Assembly (NCBI GenBank): GCA_027257055.1
Contig: JAPVLO010000074.1
Span: 4,293,001 to 4,357,000, forward strand
Direction of reading: 5' to 3'
DNA: 64,000 nucleotides
Source: Cephalopachus bancanus
Taxonomy: Eukaryota; Chordata; Mammalia; Primates; Tarsiidae
In this document: in pieces, positions 1 through 13,245 of the stretch
Numbering within the stretch: the first letter of the stretch is position 1
Layout: each line of letters starts with the position of its first letter
Made by a program: the position numbers and the translations under genes
Notes under the pieces: generated by a model
Told to the model about the DNA's origin: nothing
The model's database searches: none
The model's input: the letters and a program-made list of their open reading frames with translations, nothing else

Positions 1-2193
1 ATTAACTGCAGCATACTTATTAAAATAATATTGAATTATAGAGAGATAATTCATATACATGTGTGTATATATGTATATATTCTTCCAAATTATAATAAGT
101 CTTGTATGACAGCTGTGTTTTTAAACAGACTTTCAATTCTTAAAGTTCCATGTTTATTTAAAGTGAACTTATGCTGCCCCATTTATCTCATTTTATATAA
201 GAACACTTGACTATCAATGTAAACTAGTCTCCAAAGATTTGGGGGAAATGTGTCCTTTATCTCATATAGGGTCAACTATGGAAAAATAAAGTAGCAGAAC
301 TGTATCTTGAAGATTAATGTCATTGAAATGTGATGCAAAGAAAATTGAACGATAATGGAGGAAAACCTTCTTTATAAAACTAGGTAAAAAAAAATACACG
401 CACACAAAATTAGCACAATGCATTCTAGTCACTGGAGAAAACATCATTGCCTTTTATATTCTACTTAGACACTGTCAGCAGATACAAACCTGGTTGGGGT
501 TTAGATCACTGATGTGTTAAATTATATTTATGCCCTTGTAAAGTTGTGCAACATTGTTGCCTTGTGCACAAAATCTTTAAACCATGTGTTCTGGTGGCAT
601 TAGATGCATAAATAATGGTAGTTTTAAAATGGTAGTTTTTTAAAAAAAAAACTTTCTTTGAGTTACTCATCTGTATTATAAGTCATCGCTGGTTTATATC
701 TTATCATGATAATTTTGAAATGGCTATCCTTTTTATTCAAATGTCTTTTTATACCTAAGATTTCTGGACTTAATTTTAGAACTTAAATCCCCACAAAGTG
801 CAACATATTGTGTTTTAAATAATTCTCAAACATTGGAACTGACATGCCAAAGTTGCATCAAGATATGAAGTTGAAGGATGTAGGCAATTATAACATAGAA
901 GTTATTTTTATTTGAAGTATCCACATAATTGAAGCAAATTTGAGTTCTCCTTGTGGGAATTACCTCAGTTTTCCACTTAAGTTGTCTACTGTAAAGATAA
1001 AGAATAAAGGAATGATGATATTTTATATCCTCAAGCAATTAATACTTAAACACAAATAATATACAAGTGTTGGGTTTTTTTATGGTCTTCTGATTAGCAT
1101 TGAAAATGCATGCCATTTAAAAGGTTAAACGCGGTTGTAGCAATTTAATTTAATGGTAGAATGTAGCTATTCTCTTACATATCAAAGTTCAAAATGCATC
1201 TTAAACTAATTCATTATGAAAGTTGAGCACTTACTCTTTCACCGTTGACTATTTGCTCTCTTACACATTATAATAAAAATAGGTAAAAATATATAATTTC
1301 CTTGATGTTGTCATTCTGGAATTAAATTTAGAAGTGGCCTAAAGCACTCGATGTCCCCTTAGCAGTGACATTGCTGCATTGATTGCACAAGTTAACTCCC
1401 AAGAATGTTTTAGCCACTCTATAATAATTCTATTTTTTATATTTACATATCTATTTTATATGCACTTTTTGCTTAGAAAAAAGTTCTATCGCTTGCTAAC
1501 TCTACTCACAAGATGTTGGTTCAAAAATAAAAATTTGCAAATATCAAAATGTAAAGTTCCCTTTCTAAAAGAAATATGTCAAAAAGAATGATTTTTAATG
1601 GATTATTTTTATATAATAATTAGATTGTCACTACATTAAACAGATAAGTTACTATAAATTTATAAAAATGAGATGAAATGCTTTTTACTAGGTCCATGAC
1701 ACCATTGGAGTTTTCCAGCAAAACGCCTAGCACCCTGTTGAAAATACGCTTTGTAGACAAACTAACGTGCTTTTGACATACATTGACATGCCGAATTTCG
1801 AGTGAAAATTTCTTAGAAACATAAAAAATGATATCAGTTATAATTTTAATAGTCTTTTCAAACTTATTTAGGATATTCATTTTTATTTCATAGGAAGATA
1901 TTACTAAGATAAACACTCTCTTTTGGTTTGGGGGACGTTTAGATATGTAGCCTATCAAAAATTAACTTCTCCCTATTACTTGTGTGGAAAAGTATTCAGG
2001 TACAAGAAAAGTACAGAATGTATGTGACAAGAAGTATTGAATTGATCAAACTTTGCATTCTTGAAAGAAGAAATAAAACCTGTATAGACTTCAGAAATTA
2101 AATGGTGGTTGCTTTGATTGATCTTAGTACCAGATAGTCCCTTATAGAATGGCCAATAACAATGATAAGAATATCATAATTACGAATTATTTT
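1..2193. other. unassigned AT-rich intergenic sequence
   Basis: No repeat family, gene or RNA could be recognised here. The short open frames on both strands lack any recognisable domain and are what random AT-rich DNA gives. A small TA/TG-rich patch lies near 50-82. Confidence 0.5.
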
Positions 2194-2207
2194 AAAGTTA
2201 TTTTGTG

Positions 2208-2412
2208 GTCGGGCTGTGATGACTCAAGCCTGTAATCCCAGCAAAATTTTTTTTTAAAAAATGACCAGGCGTGGCAGTGCATGGCTGCATTTCCGGCTAC
2301 TTGAAAGGTTGAGATCGAAGCATCGCTTGAGCCCAGCAGGCTGATGCTGGGGTGGCCGTGAGCATGCCACTGCACTCCAGCCTGGGCAACAGAGTGAGAC
2401 TCCAACTCAAAA
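2208..2412 (+). mobile_element. Alu SINE with internal deletion
   Basis: A 7SL-derived SINE with the A-tail at its right end. The TSD AAAGTTATTTTGTG is present at 2194-2207 and 2413-2426. The left arm breaks off soon after CTGTAATCCCAGC and runs into an A-rich stretch, so most of the left arm is missing while the right arm is complete (GCCACTGCACTCCAGCCTGG). This explains the 205-bp length against about 300 bp for the full dimers nearby. The perfect TSD suggests the deletion was present before, or arose during, insertion. Confidence 0.93.
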
Positions 2413-2426
2413 AAAGTTATTTTGTG

Positions 2427-5116
2427 TAAGAAATATTAAAACAAAATGCATGATCCTAAAGTCTTCCTCATCATTTCTGAATTCAGTTCTACAATTATCC
2501 AGTTTTATGGAAGTGAACTCTCCTCCATTTAGATAATGTACCTGACTACAGGTGATTAGATTATAATCTGATAGCAAAATATTTAATAGACAAGGTAGAA
2601 AATTGGAGGCATATGAAGGCAAATTTAATTCACAAAGGTAAAGTAATAAATTCAATCCTAGAGTATAATTTAAAGATGTAATGTGCACCTTTTTAAGTAA
2701 ACAAGATGATGTCAAAACTTAAATTGTCTTTATCATGATACACTACTATGATATTTTCATGAGATAAGTTTTCACTCACTAATATTGCAACAAATGTAAA
2801 GATCAAAACAAAACTTATAAACAAAACAAAATTTACAAATCATAAGGGTCATTTCAGTGGTTTTCTATCTCTGTTTTAATGACACTTTTAGTTCATTGAT
2901 TATATAGGTATGTATGAACATATAAATATGTGTTATATATGCATGTATATTTAACACAAAAAAAGTTCAGAAAGACTAAAAATTTAACTAATATTTATAA
3001 GTGTAAGTATTAATTTTATACTTTTTATCAATATGAATGCTATATTTCAGAGCAATAGGGCAACTTTCTCTAGTTTATATGCACTCAGAGTGATGAAACA
3101 AATATTAAATGTGGACATGGCCCAAACTCCATATTTTTATCCACCAAACAGACTCTTAAACTCAACACTAAAACTTACTTATCACTATTTCATAGAAAGT
3201 TGAAATAAAACACATTTTACTTGGGCTTTACTTTGACAGAACTTTATTAAAAATACCAATATGAAATAGTGAGTAAAATTACAAAAATATAAGAATCCAT
3301 AACTGAGAAAAAATAGAAATTCATGATCTCAAACTGTGTTTATGCTGATGAGTTCAAGTAGTTTATCTGTCTGTCTATATCTCTATCTTCCTATCTATAT
3401 ATTTATTTATCTTCATGTATATACCTACACTGATTCAGTGAACAATGAATTTTATAAATATAACTAATCATCTAGTTTATGCCCTATTCCCACAGTGCAG
3501 ATTGAAGTATGCAAAGTGATAACACAGTGTAGGTATGTGAATACTTGCTATTTATGTATGTAGGAGAGAGGGAGAAAGAAGAAGAAAGGAAAAAGAATAT
3601 ATGTAAATGTGTAAACTTTTTTCTGAAATATACATTTCCTATAGGTTTCTCTCTCATTCGTGTCTTTATCTTTGTGTAACTTTCAATTCCTTGATATACT
3701 AAATAGGTATCATCTTTGATGTCTAAACCAATGGCAAAAGTTATTGACTTTGTTTAAATAAGTAGGCTGGCTGTGGCACAATAGACATATCACAGCAAAT
3801 ATTTGGTACAATCACAGTTTTGCTTAAAAGTATGCTCATGTACATCTTCAGAAATGAATTTGGATACGTAGCTATGAAGTAACTTCTCTCTCTTACTTTA
3901 TAAAATTTAGACATTTTGGAAGTTTAATTTGTTCCTGATTTTTTAAAAGAAGTTCTTTTAAGTGGCCTAAGTCTTATGTCGATACTTTATTTACTGATCA
4001 AAAGAAATGAATAAAATAAAATTTGACCCCTGAAGTTTCTCCTGATGGGCAGTATAAAATAATTTCAAAAACATATTCACTTTCATAAAACAAAGTTACC
4101 AATGCTTCTAAAATTAATTTTCATAATTAAGGATGTTGAGCAAGCAACCAAACCAAGGCTACATTCCTCTTTGGATTTAATTAAAACAGTATTTCATACC
4201 GTTGTGCCAGAATTTTCTTTCTCAACCAGCTAAACAGAATAAAAAATAAATAAATTGCCCCCAGTGTGACTTTGAAAAGAACCTCAGATAATTTAATTAA
4301 TTTATCTTGAGTCTCCCTAAATTCAATATCAGGCAACACAGATCAGCAGAAGAGAAGGCAAAATCATGAAGTAGTCTCTGCAAGACTGGAGTCCATTTAG
4401 ATGGAAAAAAGTTGATAAATGAAAACAGAATAACTTCTCCTTCACTTTGGAGATGTAAATTAATTCTTTTGAATAAACTGTTAATCACTATACTTTCATG
4501 TTTCACAAATTACAGAATTTTCTAGAAATGTAGGGTCATTTAAATGAATGCAAAAGTGAATGTGTCCTCAAATTACGCACAATTTTGCATCTTTACTAGT
4601 ATCAATAGAGCATGTCATTCTTCTTGTGTAGGCAGAAAAACAACTTTCCTCTTTCTACAATAAACAAATTCCTACATTTTCTTAAATAACTACCTATAAT
4701 GGTACCTTCTTAGTAAAATCTTCCTTGACAAATGTGAGCAGACTTTAGATCTTTCCTCTTTTCTTCACCCAAAAATACTTATTTGTGCAATGTAAAATAT
4801 GACACTGAAACTGTTTGTTTAATGTGTCTTAATTTTCCAAGGCATTGAAGGAAAACAAGTTATTTTCCACTGAGCACCTTATTTTAATTATTTTATTTGC
4901 TTTTCTGTCAATGAAGAGAAACTTGTTGCATTTATCTCAATTAATAGGGTCTAATTTAAGACATGCCTTAGGTACTCAAAAGTATTATGGTTTTATTTCT
5001 GTCTGGTATATTCAATTTATGTCTGTCTGGTATAAAACAAATCATTGTTTTTTGGGGTGTCTTTGCCAATAATGAGATTTAGGCAATCTATTTTTATATG
5101 TGGGAAGAGCAAAAAA
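2427..5116. other. unassigned AT-rich intergenic sequence
   Basis: No repeat family or gene could be named. A degenerate CTAT/CTGT low-complexity patch lies at about 3363-3410 and a purine-rich patch at about 3560-3600. Confidence 0.45.
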
Positions 5117-5290
5117 TGGATGTGGAGCAAGACAAATCTGGTTTCTAACTTAGCTCTGGCACTTACTAACTGAGTAACTACAACCATTTCCTTAAGTATC
5201 CTGAACCTCAATTTCTCATCTTTAAAATGAAGATGATGCCTACTTCCAGCGTTATTTGTAGGGCTGTATGTGTATGGAGCGATGTATGTA
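5117..5290 (+). mobile_element. MIR SINE (ancient)
   Basis: Diverged match to the MIR core and 3' part: the TCTGGCACTTACTAACTGAG segment is followed by CTCAATTTCTCATC and AAAATGAAGATGATGCCTAC. These correspond to the MIR landmarks for 'cannot-miss' motifs (cacttactagctgtgtgacc, then cctcatctgtaaaatg). MIRs are tRNA-derived, mammal-wide SINEs and no longer mobile. No TSD is visible. Confidence 0.78.
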
Positions 5291-6010
5291 TATGTACATA
5301 AATGTATTTATACATATTTAATACATTCATATTATAATATAATAACATATATAAAGTTGTCAATATGTTATATCTACTGTCCACTCGTGCTTCTCCCCAA
5401 TGATTCTGAGCTGTAGGTCAGAACTGTGAGGATTGCTAACAGTTATAAGAGATTTTATTTAAAAATAACCCTTTTTAAGTCACAAAATATAGGGAATACT
5501 TTAAGTTCCTCAAAGATGATTTTTTATTTTTTTAATTGACAGTCAAAATTGTATGCATTTATCATGCAAAACACGAGGATTTGAAGTATATATGCATTGT
5601 GGAATATTTACATCTAGATAATTAACAATTGCATTGCCTCACATAGTTATAATATTTTCGGAGAGAGAGTTTAACGTCCAACTTATCTGTATTTTTCAAG
5701 AATATAATTTTTACATGACGTTGTCTAAAGTTGGGGATAAAACATATATTTGCCCCAAAATGTAGCTATTCTTCTTTCCTTTCTTCGCAACCAACTGTTC
5801 TTGCCCTGTTTTGTTGATTTTCTGCAACACTCCTCACTGTTGATCTCTCTTCTCACACAGACAAACAGAGATTTAGATATGCTTAATACATGGGTAGGAT
5901 GCAAACAGATTCTGAACATAAAAGTTTGAAACAACATCCTTATGAAAGAAAACAGCTGAATATCATCAATTTATATTCAAAAAAACACTGAGTGTGATAG
6001 TTTGTTATTA
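5291..6010. other. unassigned AT-rich sequence
   Basis: TA/TG-rich low complexity lies at about 5270-5350. The rest has no recognisable element. An A+T-rich segment runs up to the TA target of the DNA transposon that follows. Confidence 0.4.
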
Positions 6011-6739
6011 CAGACAATTGTTGCTTAACAGTGGGGATACATTATGAAAAATACCTTTCATAGAGGTTACAAACCTCTATAGCATGTTACTGTGCTAATT
6101 ACTGTAGATAATTGTAACACAATGGTAAATATTTGTGTGTCTAAACATATCTAAATATAGAAAAGCTATACAATACAATGCAAAAGATTTTTTAAAAATG
6201 AAACTGGCTATATAGGGCACTTACCATAAATGGAGCTTACAGGACAGAAAGTTACTCTGGGTAAGACTGTGAGTGAGTGGTGAGTAGTGAGTGAATGTGA
6301 AAGCCTAGGACATTAATGTACACCACTGTAGATTTTATAAGCATTGTACACTTAGGCTACACTAAATCTGGGGAAAATAATTACCTTTCTTCAATATAAT
6401 GTATCAACCTTAACTCACTGTAACTTTTTTACTTTTGAAGTTTTAATTTTTTAACTTTTAAAAACTAATAACACAGTTTAAAACTCAAGCACCTGTATAG
6501 CTTACAAAAATATTTTCTGTACATTTTTATTCTATATGCTTTTCTCAATTTTTTTGTTTTATTTTTTAAACTTTTTTGTTAAAAATGAAGACGCCAATGT
6601 ATAGGTTAGCCTGTCTATAAGGGTCAGGATTATCTAGATGTCACTAGGTGATAGGAATTTTTCAGTTTCATTATAGTTTAGGACCACTGTGGGCAGTCTG
6701 CTGCCATTGATGGAAACATCCCTATTCAGTGCATGACTG
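6011..6739. mobile_element. Tigger-like (Tc1/mariner-type) DNA transposon remnant, non-autonomous
   Basis: The left end begins CAG after a TA (6009-6010) and the right end finishes CATGACTG before a TA (6740-6741), as expected for TA-targeting Tc1/mariner elements with CAG...CTG ends. Internal text such as GTTACTGTGCTAATTACTG, ATTGTAACACAATGGTAA and TCACTAGGTGATAGGAATTT matches a well-known dispersed human DNA transposon family of the Tigger group, though I cannot name the exact member. No transposase frame is present, so it is an internally deleted derivative. A local hairpin (ATAGAGGTT-ACA-AACCTCTAT) lies near 6060-6081. Tigger elements stopped moving early in primate history. Confidence 0.65.
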
Positions 6740-6741
6740 TA

Positions 6742-9517
6742 TATTACACATGTTATTTCACTGTTCGCATCAATCATCTTGAATTATTTCTTTCATCATG
6801 TGGATAAAATGTAGAAGAAAGATTCCCTCTAAGTCTTTAAATAATATTTGAAATAATGTAGCTGGTTTATAATTTTCATCACAACACTAAAGGATGATAT
6901 CTCTGTGCTCACCATGGATGTGTGCCCTACTGTACTCAGTCTGTGTGTTTCTGTCCAGCTACATCGTGTATGCTAGCGGATTGTATTTGTTGCTTCTTTT
7001 GAGGGCAAGCCAACATGCATAGTGTGGATCCCTGTTCTCCAATCGTATCAGGAAGTAAAGCCTTTGATATTTCCCCGAGACAGAAACCTTAGATATTTCT
7101 TTTGAAAGTCTTGTATATTTCTAGTACTTCCAATTATCTGAAAAATAATTAACCTACATAAACTTACCATAGTTGTAATGAGTCACAATTTATCCCAAAG
7201 GTCAGAAATTGAAAGAGTAATAGAATCTAAATGTATAAAAAAGCATTTTTTGTTGTTGTTGTAAACGGGAGTTCAAATGTACCTCTTAGAAAATAGTAAT
7301 GTCTGAGAAGATCATCTCATTTTTTGGTCCCAATCCTTGAGGTTTTCTACATAAAAGGAGTAAACTAGAAAACTAAAAATAAGAAAGAATATGTATGCAT
7401 TTTGAAATTATTTATCAGAATCACAGGAGGTGCTTGTTAGGAAAGAATATTCTTGTCCTACCAATAAGTCACCATTGCACTTTTAATAAACACTTATGCT
7501 AATTGTGAATTCTATTATATTTTGAAAGCAGCTATTCTTTCCAGTAGCACTTATGACTAAACACATCTGAATGAGGCTCAAAACTCATCCTCTCTCTAGT
7601 CAACCCTAAATTAACTTGGAGCTCAGAGAATGGGTGTGTATGTGTGTGATTTTATATGCATGTGTTGGAGAAGGAAACAAACGGTGCTTGTCTGATATGG
7701 AGCCATAGTAAAAACAGAAATGTAAATAAGATTAAAAATAAAGTAATTATTCTAATATATATATATAAATAATCCTAGTCTTTCTAAGATTTGCTCTATT
7801 ATATTATTGCTGGATTCAGATTTATGCCCACATTGATATAACACAACAGGCTTGCACTCAGTACAAATTATAATCACTCAAAAGACAGAATGGTGGACAG
7901 AAAATGCTCTAGCCTATCTTGAATCATCACAGCAGGAGTTCACTGACTACTGAGCCCATCTTCTGATGTCCAAGTTCTTCTGAATCGGAGACATTCTTGG
8001 TCGTGAGAGATGAGGCTGAACATGTGCCCAAAATTTCAGCTCAGGGAACTGGAGTACCCATAATGCTTGAAACCTATTTATTGATGAAATCCCCCACAGG
8101 TATGGACTTTCATTTACAGGTCTTTACTACTTGCCTGAAATGCTGAAGACCCGCCCCTCATTCTCCAGGACAGCTGTGTCTCATCAGTGTTTATTCTTAT
8201 TACTTACTAAACACTCTCCACCATACAATGCAGTACTTGGTCATTTATCTGTTCCTGGTGTGTTACATTGATCTTTAAACTGATATGTGCCTGACAATCT
8301 CTTGAATTCTTGCTACAAGGAAAATGAATTAAGGATCAAAACCTCAGGCATCCCTAAGGCTAGAGAAAGCCTTTAGAACTAGCTGTCGTTCGTGACATTC
8401 TAGCTAAAGAGTTAGATATCTGTCTACATCCTTCCTATTGGTAATATAATAAGATATTAAAGATAACATCACATTTTTAAAATTAAAATAAAAAAATAGA
8501 TAGATAACAGATCCTCTAAAAGAAAAAGTTGGAAATAGTTGCATTTTCTAAAGTAAATAAGTATATAAGCCCAATTATATTTTGGGACAAAACTTAAACT
8601 CTTATACAAAGTAGTCTTTTTTCCCAGAAATGATGTTCTCATCCAGTCATATGTAAACTAACTTTTTGATGGTGTGTTAAGCCTATACTTTGTGAAATTA
8701 AAAAATGCATTTTAACATATTTCTTAATAGCTGAGTTTTGATTAACATAATTTTAGATGTATCTAAGCAGCAATTTCTATCAAAAAAATACTAGATTTGT
8801 ATTATATGCAACATTATTTTATTCAACTTTTAAACAAACACACAGCAAAAAAAAAACCTTTAAGAAGCAATTTCTTCAAGGTTAAGTAAAGCATTTCCTG
8901 AATCACAATAAACACACTTAACTTTTAAATACATATATGTATATATATATATATATCTCCAATAAACATTTTCTAGATCTTCAAAATATTCCCTAGAGTG
9001 TACCACTTATGATTAATAGAGATCTTCAAAAGTAATCTTGTTGCCTAATGACTTGAATGTTCTTATATTTTCTGTGAAGAAAAGGGACAACCTTTGTCGA
9101 TGAGCAGTTATTGCATATCACAATACTCAAGGTGCTTAGAATAGCTATGGGACTTGGTATTTGATTATTGTTATTTTCAGTTTTCTAGCTTAATGAAGTT
9201 TAATAATTTAAATGAAACATTTGTTTGTTTTTAATGTAATTATTAATAGATTACTTTTCTTTCAAGCCAAAAAAATTTAATATCAAGGTGTCCTTCTTTT
9301 CATTGGGAAGCAAGAGATTTGTCCCGCCATGTCTAGACCAAATTAATTTCTGACAATTGAAAGTTGGAGAAATAAAATGAATATTGTATTAATTAGAGGC
9401 ACAAAAGTGAAGAGTGTTAGGGAGGATGACATAAGATCGTCAAGACAAATGTCTGAATTTGAGCTATGAGTTGGCCACCAATTACTGTGGTTTTATGCAT
9501 CATTTAACTAGCGAGAG
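6742..9517. other. unassigned AT-rich intergenic sequence
   Basis: No family recognised. Contains a short (TA)n run at about 8934-8957 and a (TA)n run near 7757-7768. The stretch 7920-8220 is slightly more GC-rich and unique-looking but has no coding frame. Confidence 0.45.
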
Positions 9518-9530
9518 CCTCAATTTTCTT

Positions 9531-9820
9531 TTTCTTTTTTTATTTTTGAGTTGGAGTCTCATTCTGTCACCCAGGCTGGAGTGCAATGGCAAACTCATGG
9601 CCACCCCAGCAACAACCCACTGGGCTCTGGCAATCCATCTGCCTCAGCCTTCCAAGTAGCCGGAACTACAGGTGCACGCTAACACGCCCAGCTAATCTTT
9701 TTGTTTTTTTAATTTATGGTAGAGACTTGCTCAGGCTGGTCTTGAACCCACGGACTCAGGCAATTCACTCGCCTTGGGCTCCCAAGGGGCTTGGATACAG
9801 GTTGAGCCACCAAGCCTAAC
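9531..9820 (-). mobile_element. Alu SINE, full dimer, older type
   Basis: Reverse-oriented Alu starting with the T-rich complement of the tail and ending at AAGCCTAA, the complement of the Alu head. The TSD CCTCAATTTTCTT is at 9518-9530 and 9821-9833. Both arms and the A-rich linker are present. It is more diverged than the young copies in this window. Short open frames across it come only from the SINE. Confidence 0.95.
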
Positions 9821-9833
9821 CCTCAATTTTCTT

Positions 9834-11142
9834 AGCTAGAAAATGGAGTTATACACAATCCTGGACAATTATTAGAAGAAAACAAATTCAAATATCTAAA
9901 AAAGACTTTGTATTTGTGGAACAAAATGCTACAGAATCACTAATTCATGGAAATCTAATAAGCCCAATTAAAATTAATATGTCATACCTATAGTCTACTC
10001 AAATAGTAACATACTTCTCGTAATAATGAATCATATAATGTTGTGTGTCATATGGTACATTACAAATAGAAAAGTAAGAATGTTTTACCTATAAGTGAAA
10101 TTCAAGAATTCCAGCAAACATTTAATACCAGCCTTATCTAGTGTGATATCATTTGAAAAAAGATATTTAAGTTTAAAAATCATAATTTCATGAATAAAAG
10201 ATTAGGCAGAAATAAAATAAAAATTAGACACTATATAAATGCTTACTTTTGAAATGTATCAATCTATTTATTCTAATTTACTGACCACAAGGTGTAGTTT
10301 TCTACATCATATGATAATGAGTCAGAAGCTATAACACAAAATATGTACATGTTCAAGTAGGTAGAGGTTCTTTTTTTAGTTACATTCAAGTTGTTGTGAA
10401 ATAATTTACTATTTCCTCAGAAGCTGGGAGATATTTTATTTTTGTGATATTGTTTCGCATCAAATACTTTAACAAAGTCAACTTTGCTAACACACACACA
10501 CACTCATGCTATTTTCACATTTACAACTTACTTTGCAGTTAGGAAGGTCTAGTTTTTGCTTATATTTCCACTGTGGGGTGTTTTCTTCAAGTTCTAATCT
10601 ATACATTTTTTTTCCTTCTGTTGTCATTGGTTAGGTTGACACATCATTGCGTATTCTTTGGTATTACCGTCAGCATCACAGCTAATCCTATCATATATTT
10701 GTGTGCTGTTTACATCAAAGGCCTTTAAACTCTAAATTATTTTGTGTTGATACTGCACTGTTTACTCTATTCGATATAAAAAGTAAAGTCTTGTTTACTT
10801 TAATTAAAAGAAAGAAAGCCTATACTTTCTGCTTCAGTCTTTCACTTCATAGCTCTGGGAAAGTTGTCTCACCAGTCTCTAATCAAAAGACTCTGAGAAA
10901 AAACAGGGGAGAATGGGAGGGGTACTGTGTGGATGGATGTCAAAAACTATTCGGGATAGGAAGTAAACATAAAATCAGTAATCTAATTAAACTAATTTGA
11001 ATATAATGTGCTGGTTTATATTAAGAATGATTGAAATTTGGATGTGGGCAGATGTTAAAGTTCTCTTCTGTTAATGAGAAAGGAAATGCAAATATTCATA
11101 TTCTAGTAATCTTTTCTTAAATGTAGGTTAAATAAAGTGTTT
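9834..11142. other. unassigned AT-rich intergenic sequence
   Basis: No repeat family named. Contains a short (CA)n near 10493-10504. The 99-codon open frame at 10701-11000 has no domain, and I regard it as chance. Confidence 0.4.
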
Positions 11143-11152
11143 TAAAAAGCCC

Positions 11153-11390
11153 CGCCTGGGCAACTGGATGACACCTCATCTCTACAATAAATAAAAAAAT
11201 CAGCCGGGCGTGGTAGTGCATGCCTGTAATTCCGGCTGCTTGGAAGGCTGAGGCGGAAGGATCGCTGGAGCCCAGCAGGTCGAGGCTGCGGTGGCTGGGA
11301 GCGGCCACTGCACTCCAGTCTGGGTGACCGGGTGAGACTCTAACTCAAGAAAATAAATAAATTAATTAATTAAATAAAAATAAAAAGCCC
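11153..11390 (+). mobile_element. 5'-truncated Alu SINE
   Basis: Begins inside the left arm (CGCCTGGGCAACTGG), with no head, but has a complete right arm and an AAAT-rich tail. The TSD TAAAAAGCCC is at 11143-11152 and 11391-11400. 5' truncation is common for L1-driven retrotransposition. It sits exactly at the 5' edge of a short L1 3'-end fragment. Confidence 0.9.
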
Positions 11391-11395
11391 AAACT

Positions 11396-11465
11396 TTACC
11401 TGTACAATGATCACTTATCTACCTAACCCTGAATTGTACCCCACATCTTTAAAATTAAGTTAAAT
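11396..11465 (+). mobile_element. L1 3'-terminal fragment
   Basis: About 70 bp reading CAAACTTTACCTGTACAATG, then ACTTATCTACCTAACCCTGAA and TGTACCCCACAT. The same 3' end recurs at about 30860-30920 and 50745-50795, so it belongs to the same L1 3'-UTR type. Strongly 5'-truncated. Confidence 0.7.
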
Positions 11466-11869
11466 TTAAAAAGACTCTCCCTCATGTGTTTGTAGCATGT
11501 AGCAGAATGGTGTATAGGAGATAGTTAATATATACCTGTCTAATAGTATTAAAAGTTGAATGTATACCTTTAGAAGTATTTTTAAAATAATGTAAATGAA
11601 ATACACCTAAAAAAGAAAGCTGAAACCAAAATAACTTTAAATATAAATAATGACTAAAGATGACAGAATTATGACCAAAGACACCAATAATACCAAATAG
11701 ATGTAAATGTGTTTAAGTCCTTGCAAAAAAAAATGACCTTTAAGATTTTTTGTTGTTGTTTCTGGTTGGTGAAAACTTGAATTTTCCCAGAAAGATATGT
11801 GAGCAGTTTGATAATTGGTCCACTTTTTATTTCTAGTGATTTATTTTTAAGCTTTCAGTGTTTTTTGTA

Positions 11870-12720
11870 TAACCTACACTGATCTGAAAGTGTAGGATAC
11901 TTAGCTAAAGACAGAGAGGTATCCTGGGAAGATAGCTGGGACTCCTTCCTTTTGTGTAGCTCTTTCCTCTCCTTGAAACTCTCTCCTTTCTCCCACTCTA
12001 TCCTGTGGATCCTAGGAACTTTGGTTTCCCCAGATATAACTGTTCTGTTCCTAGCTTCAGAGAAATCTTCGAGCTGTCTTTGACTGCTGGTCACTGGGCT
12101 ACTACATCCTGGTCCCTCTCTCCAAATAGTAAACTGGAAAATCCTAGGCCATACCTCATGTGTCTCCTTTCTGTCAGTGGTTATCCTTTTATGTTGCCCG
12201 TTGTCCAGTGTCTGAAACTGTATGTATATCTTGTCTGGATATTTAGTTTTACAAAGTGGAAGGTAATTCTAGTCTTGCTCTCCATTAGGTCCAAAAGTGG
12301 CTAATTTTTGTAATTCCTTTTTTGTTTGCTATTCCCATTATCCTTGTCTTTTCATACTGCTTCTATTGATTGATTTTCCCTGCTGATATAGGACTCCTTG
12401 GTCCCTTCTTTCCACTTCGGTAATATTTTACTGACTGCCAGGTACTGTAAATTTTACATTGTTTGTTTTGGCTATTTTGTATTATTTTTGGTAGTGTTGG
12501 AATAATTTTTAGCATGCAGTTAAATTTGGGAATTAAGTGGATCCTTTTAAGATTTGTTTTAAAATATTGTCAGGGAAGGTTTAGAACAACCTTTAATCTG
12601 GTACTAATTGAGCTCTCCCCTATTAAGGTGATATCCTTCTGAAGAATTTACCCAAAGGCATGATTAGGATCCCTGATATTAACATAAACTGTTCTTAGGC
12701 ATCTGTTACCTGTGGAATTG
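11870..12720 (-). mobile_element. old L1M 3'-UTR fragment, antisense
   Basis: Reads as the reverse complement of an old mammalian L1M 3' region. Landmarks on the + strand are AATAGTAAACTGGAAAATCC, TGTCCAGTGTCTGAAACTG, ACTGCCAGGTACTGTAAATTT, CTTTAATCTGGTACTAATTG and GATATCCTTCTGAAG, in the order known for L1ME/L1M-type elements. Open frames of 79 and 99 codons across it (11855-12094 minus, 12005-12304 plus) are artefacts of this repeat. Exact subfamily not determined. Confidence 0.62.
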
Positions 12721-12767
12721 TTATGCTGAGTTCTTTCTTGTGCTTCTTTACTAGCCTTATGTAATGG

Positions 12768-13245
12768 AATATTATTCATAATTACTCAAAAGGGACAACG
12801 TCTATCAACTGGTGGAAATCAATTAATTAATGAATATTTTAAAAATGAGATATGTTTATATAATGGAATATTACTAGGCCATAAAAAAGAAATGGCATTT
12901 CAATACACACTACAACATGGATACATTTTGGAAAATAATGCCACATGAAAGAAGCCAGACACAAAAGGCTATATGTTATATAATTTATTTGTGTGAAGTA
13001 TCAAGATTAGGCAAATGTATAGAGACAGTAGGTTAGTGGTTGCCAGGGTTTGGGGCAAAGGGGGATGTAAGTGAATATAAACAAATATAAATGGGAAGGG
13101 GGTTTCTTTTTGGGTGATGAATATGTTCTGGAATTAAGATGTTGGTTATGAATATACAACTCTGCTAATATTCTAAAATCTGTACATTTGAACCCTATAA
13201 AATGTCACCTTTATAGTATGAACATTTTACTTCTACAAAGCTATT
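12768..13245 (+). mobile_element. L1M fragment, end of ORF2 and 3' UTR
   Basis: Shows the ORF2-end landmark ATAATGGAATATTACTAGGCC, then AAGAAGCCAGACACAAAAGG and the 3'-UTR landmark GTGGTTGCCAGGGTTTGGGG, typical of old L1M elements. 5'-truncated and heavily mutated. It lies next to an antisense L1M fragment, so the two are separate insertions or a rearranged pair. Confidence 0.8.

Noticed and set aside
10701..11000. 99-codon plus-strand frame
   Set aside because: No domain, signal or neighbouring exon evidence; the length is expected by chance in 64 kb.
12005..12304. 99-codon plus-strand frame and the 79-codon minus-strand frame beside it
   Set aside because: Both fall in the antisense L1M 3' UTR and show no protein domain.
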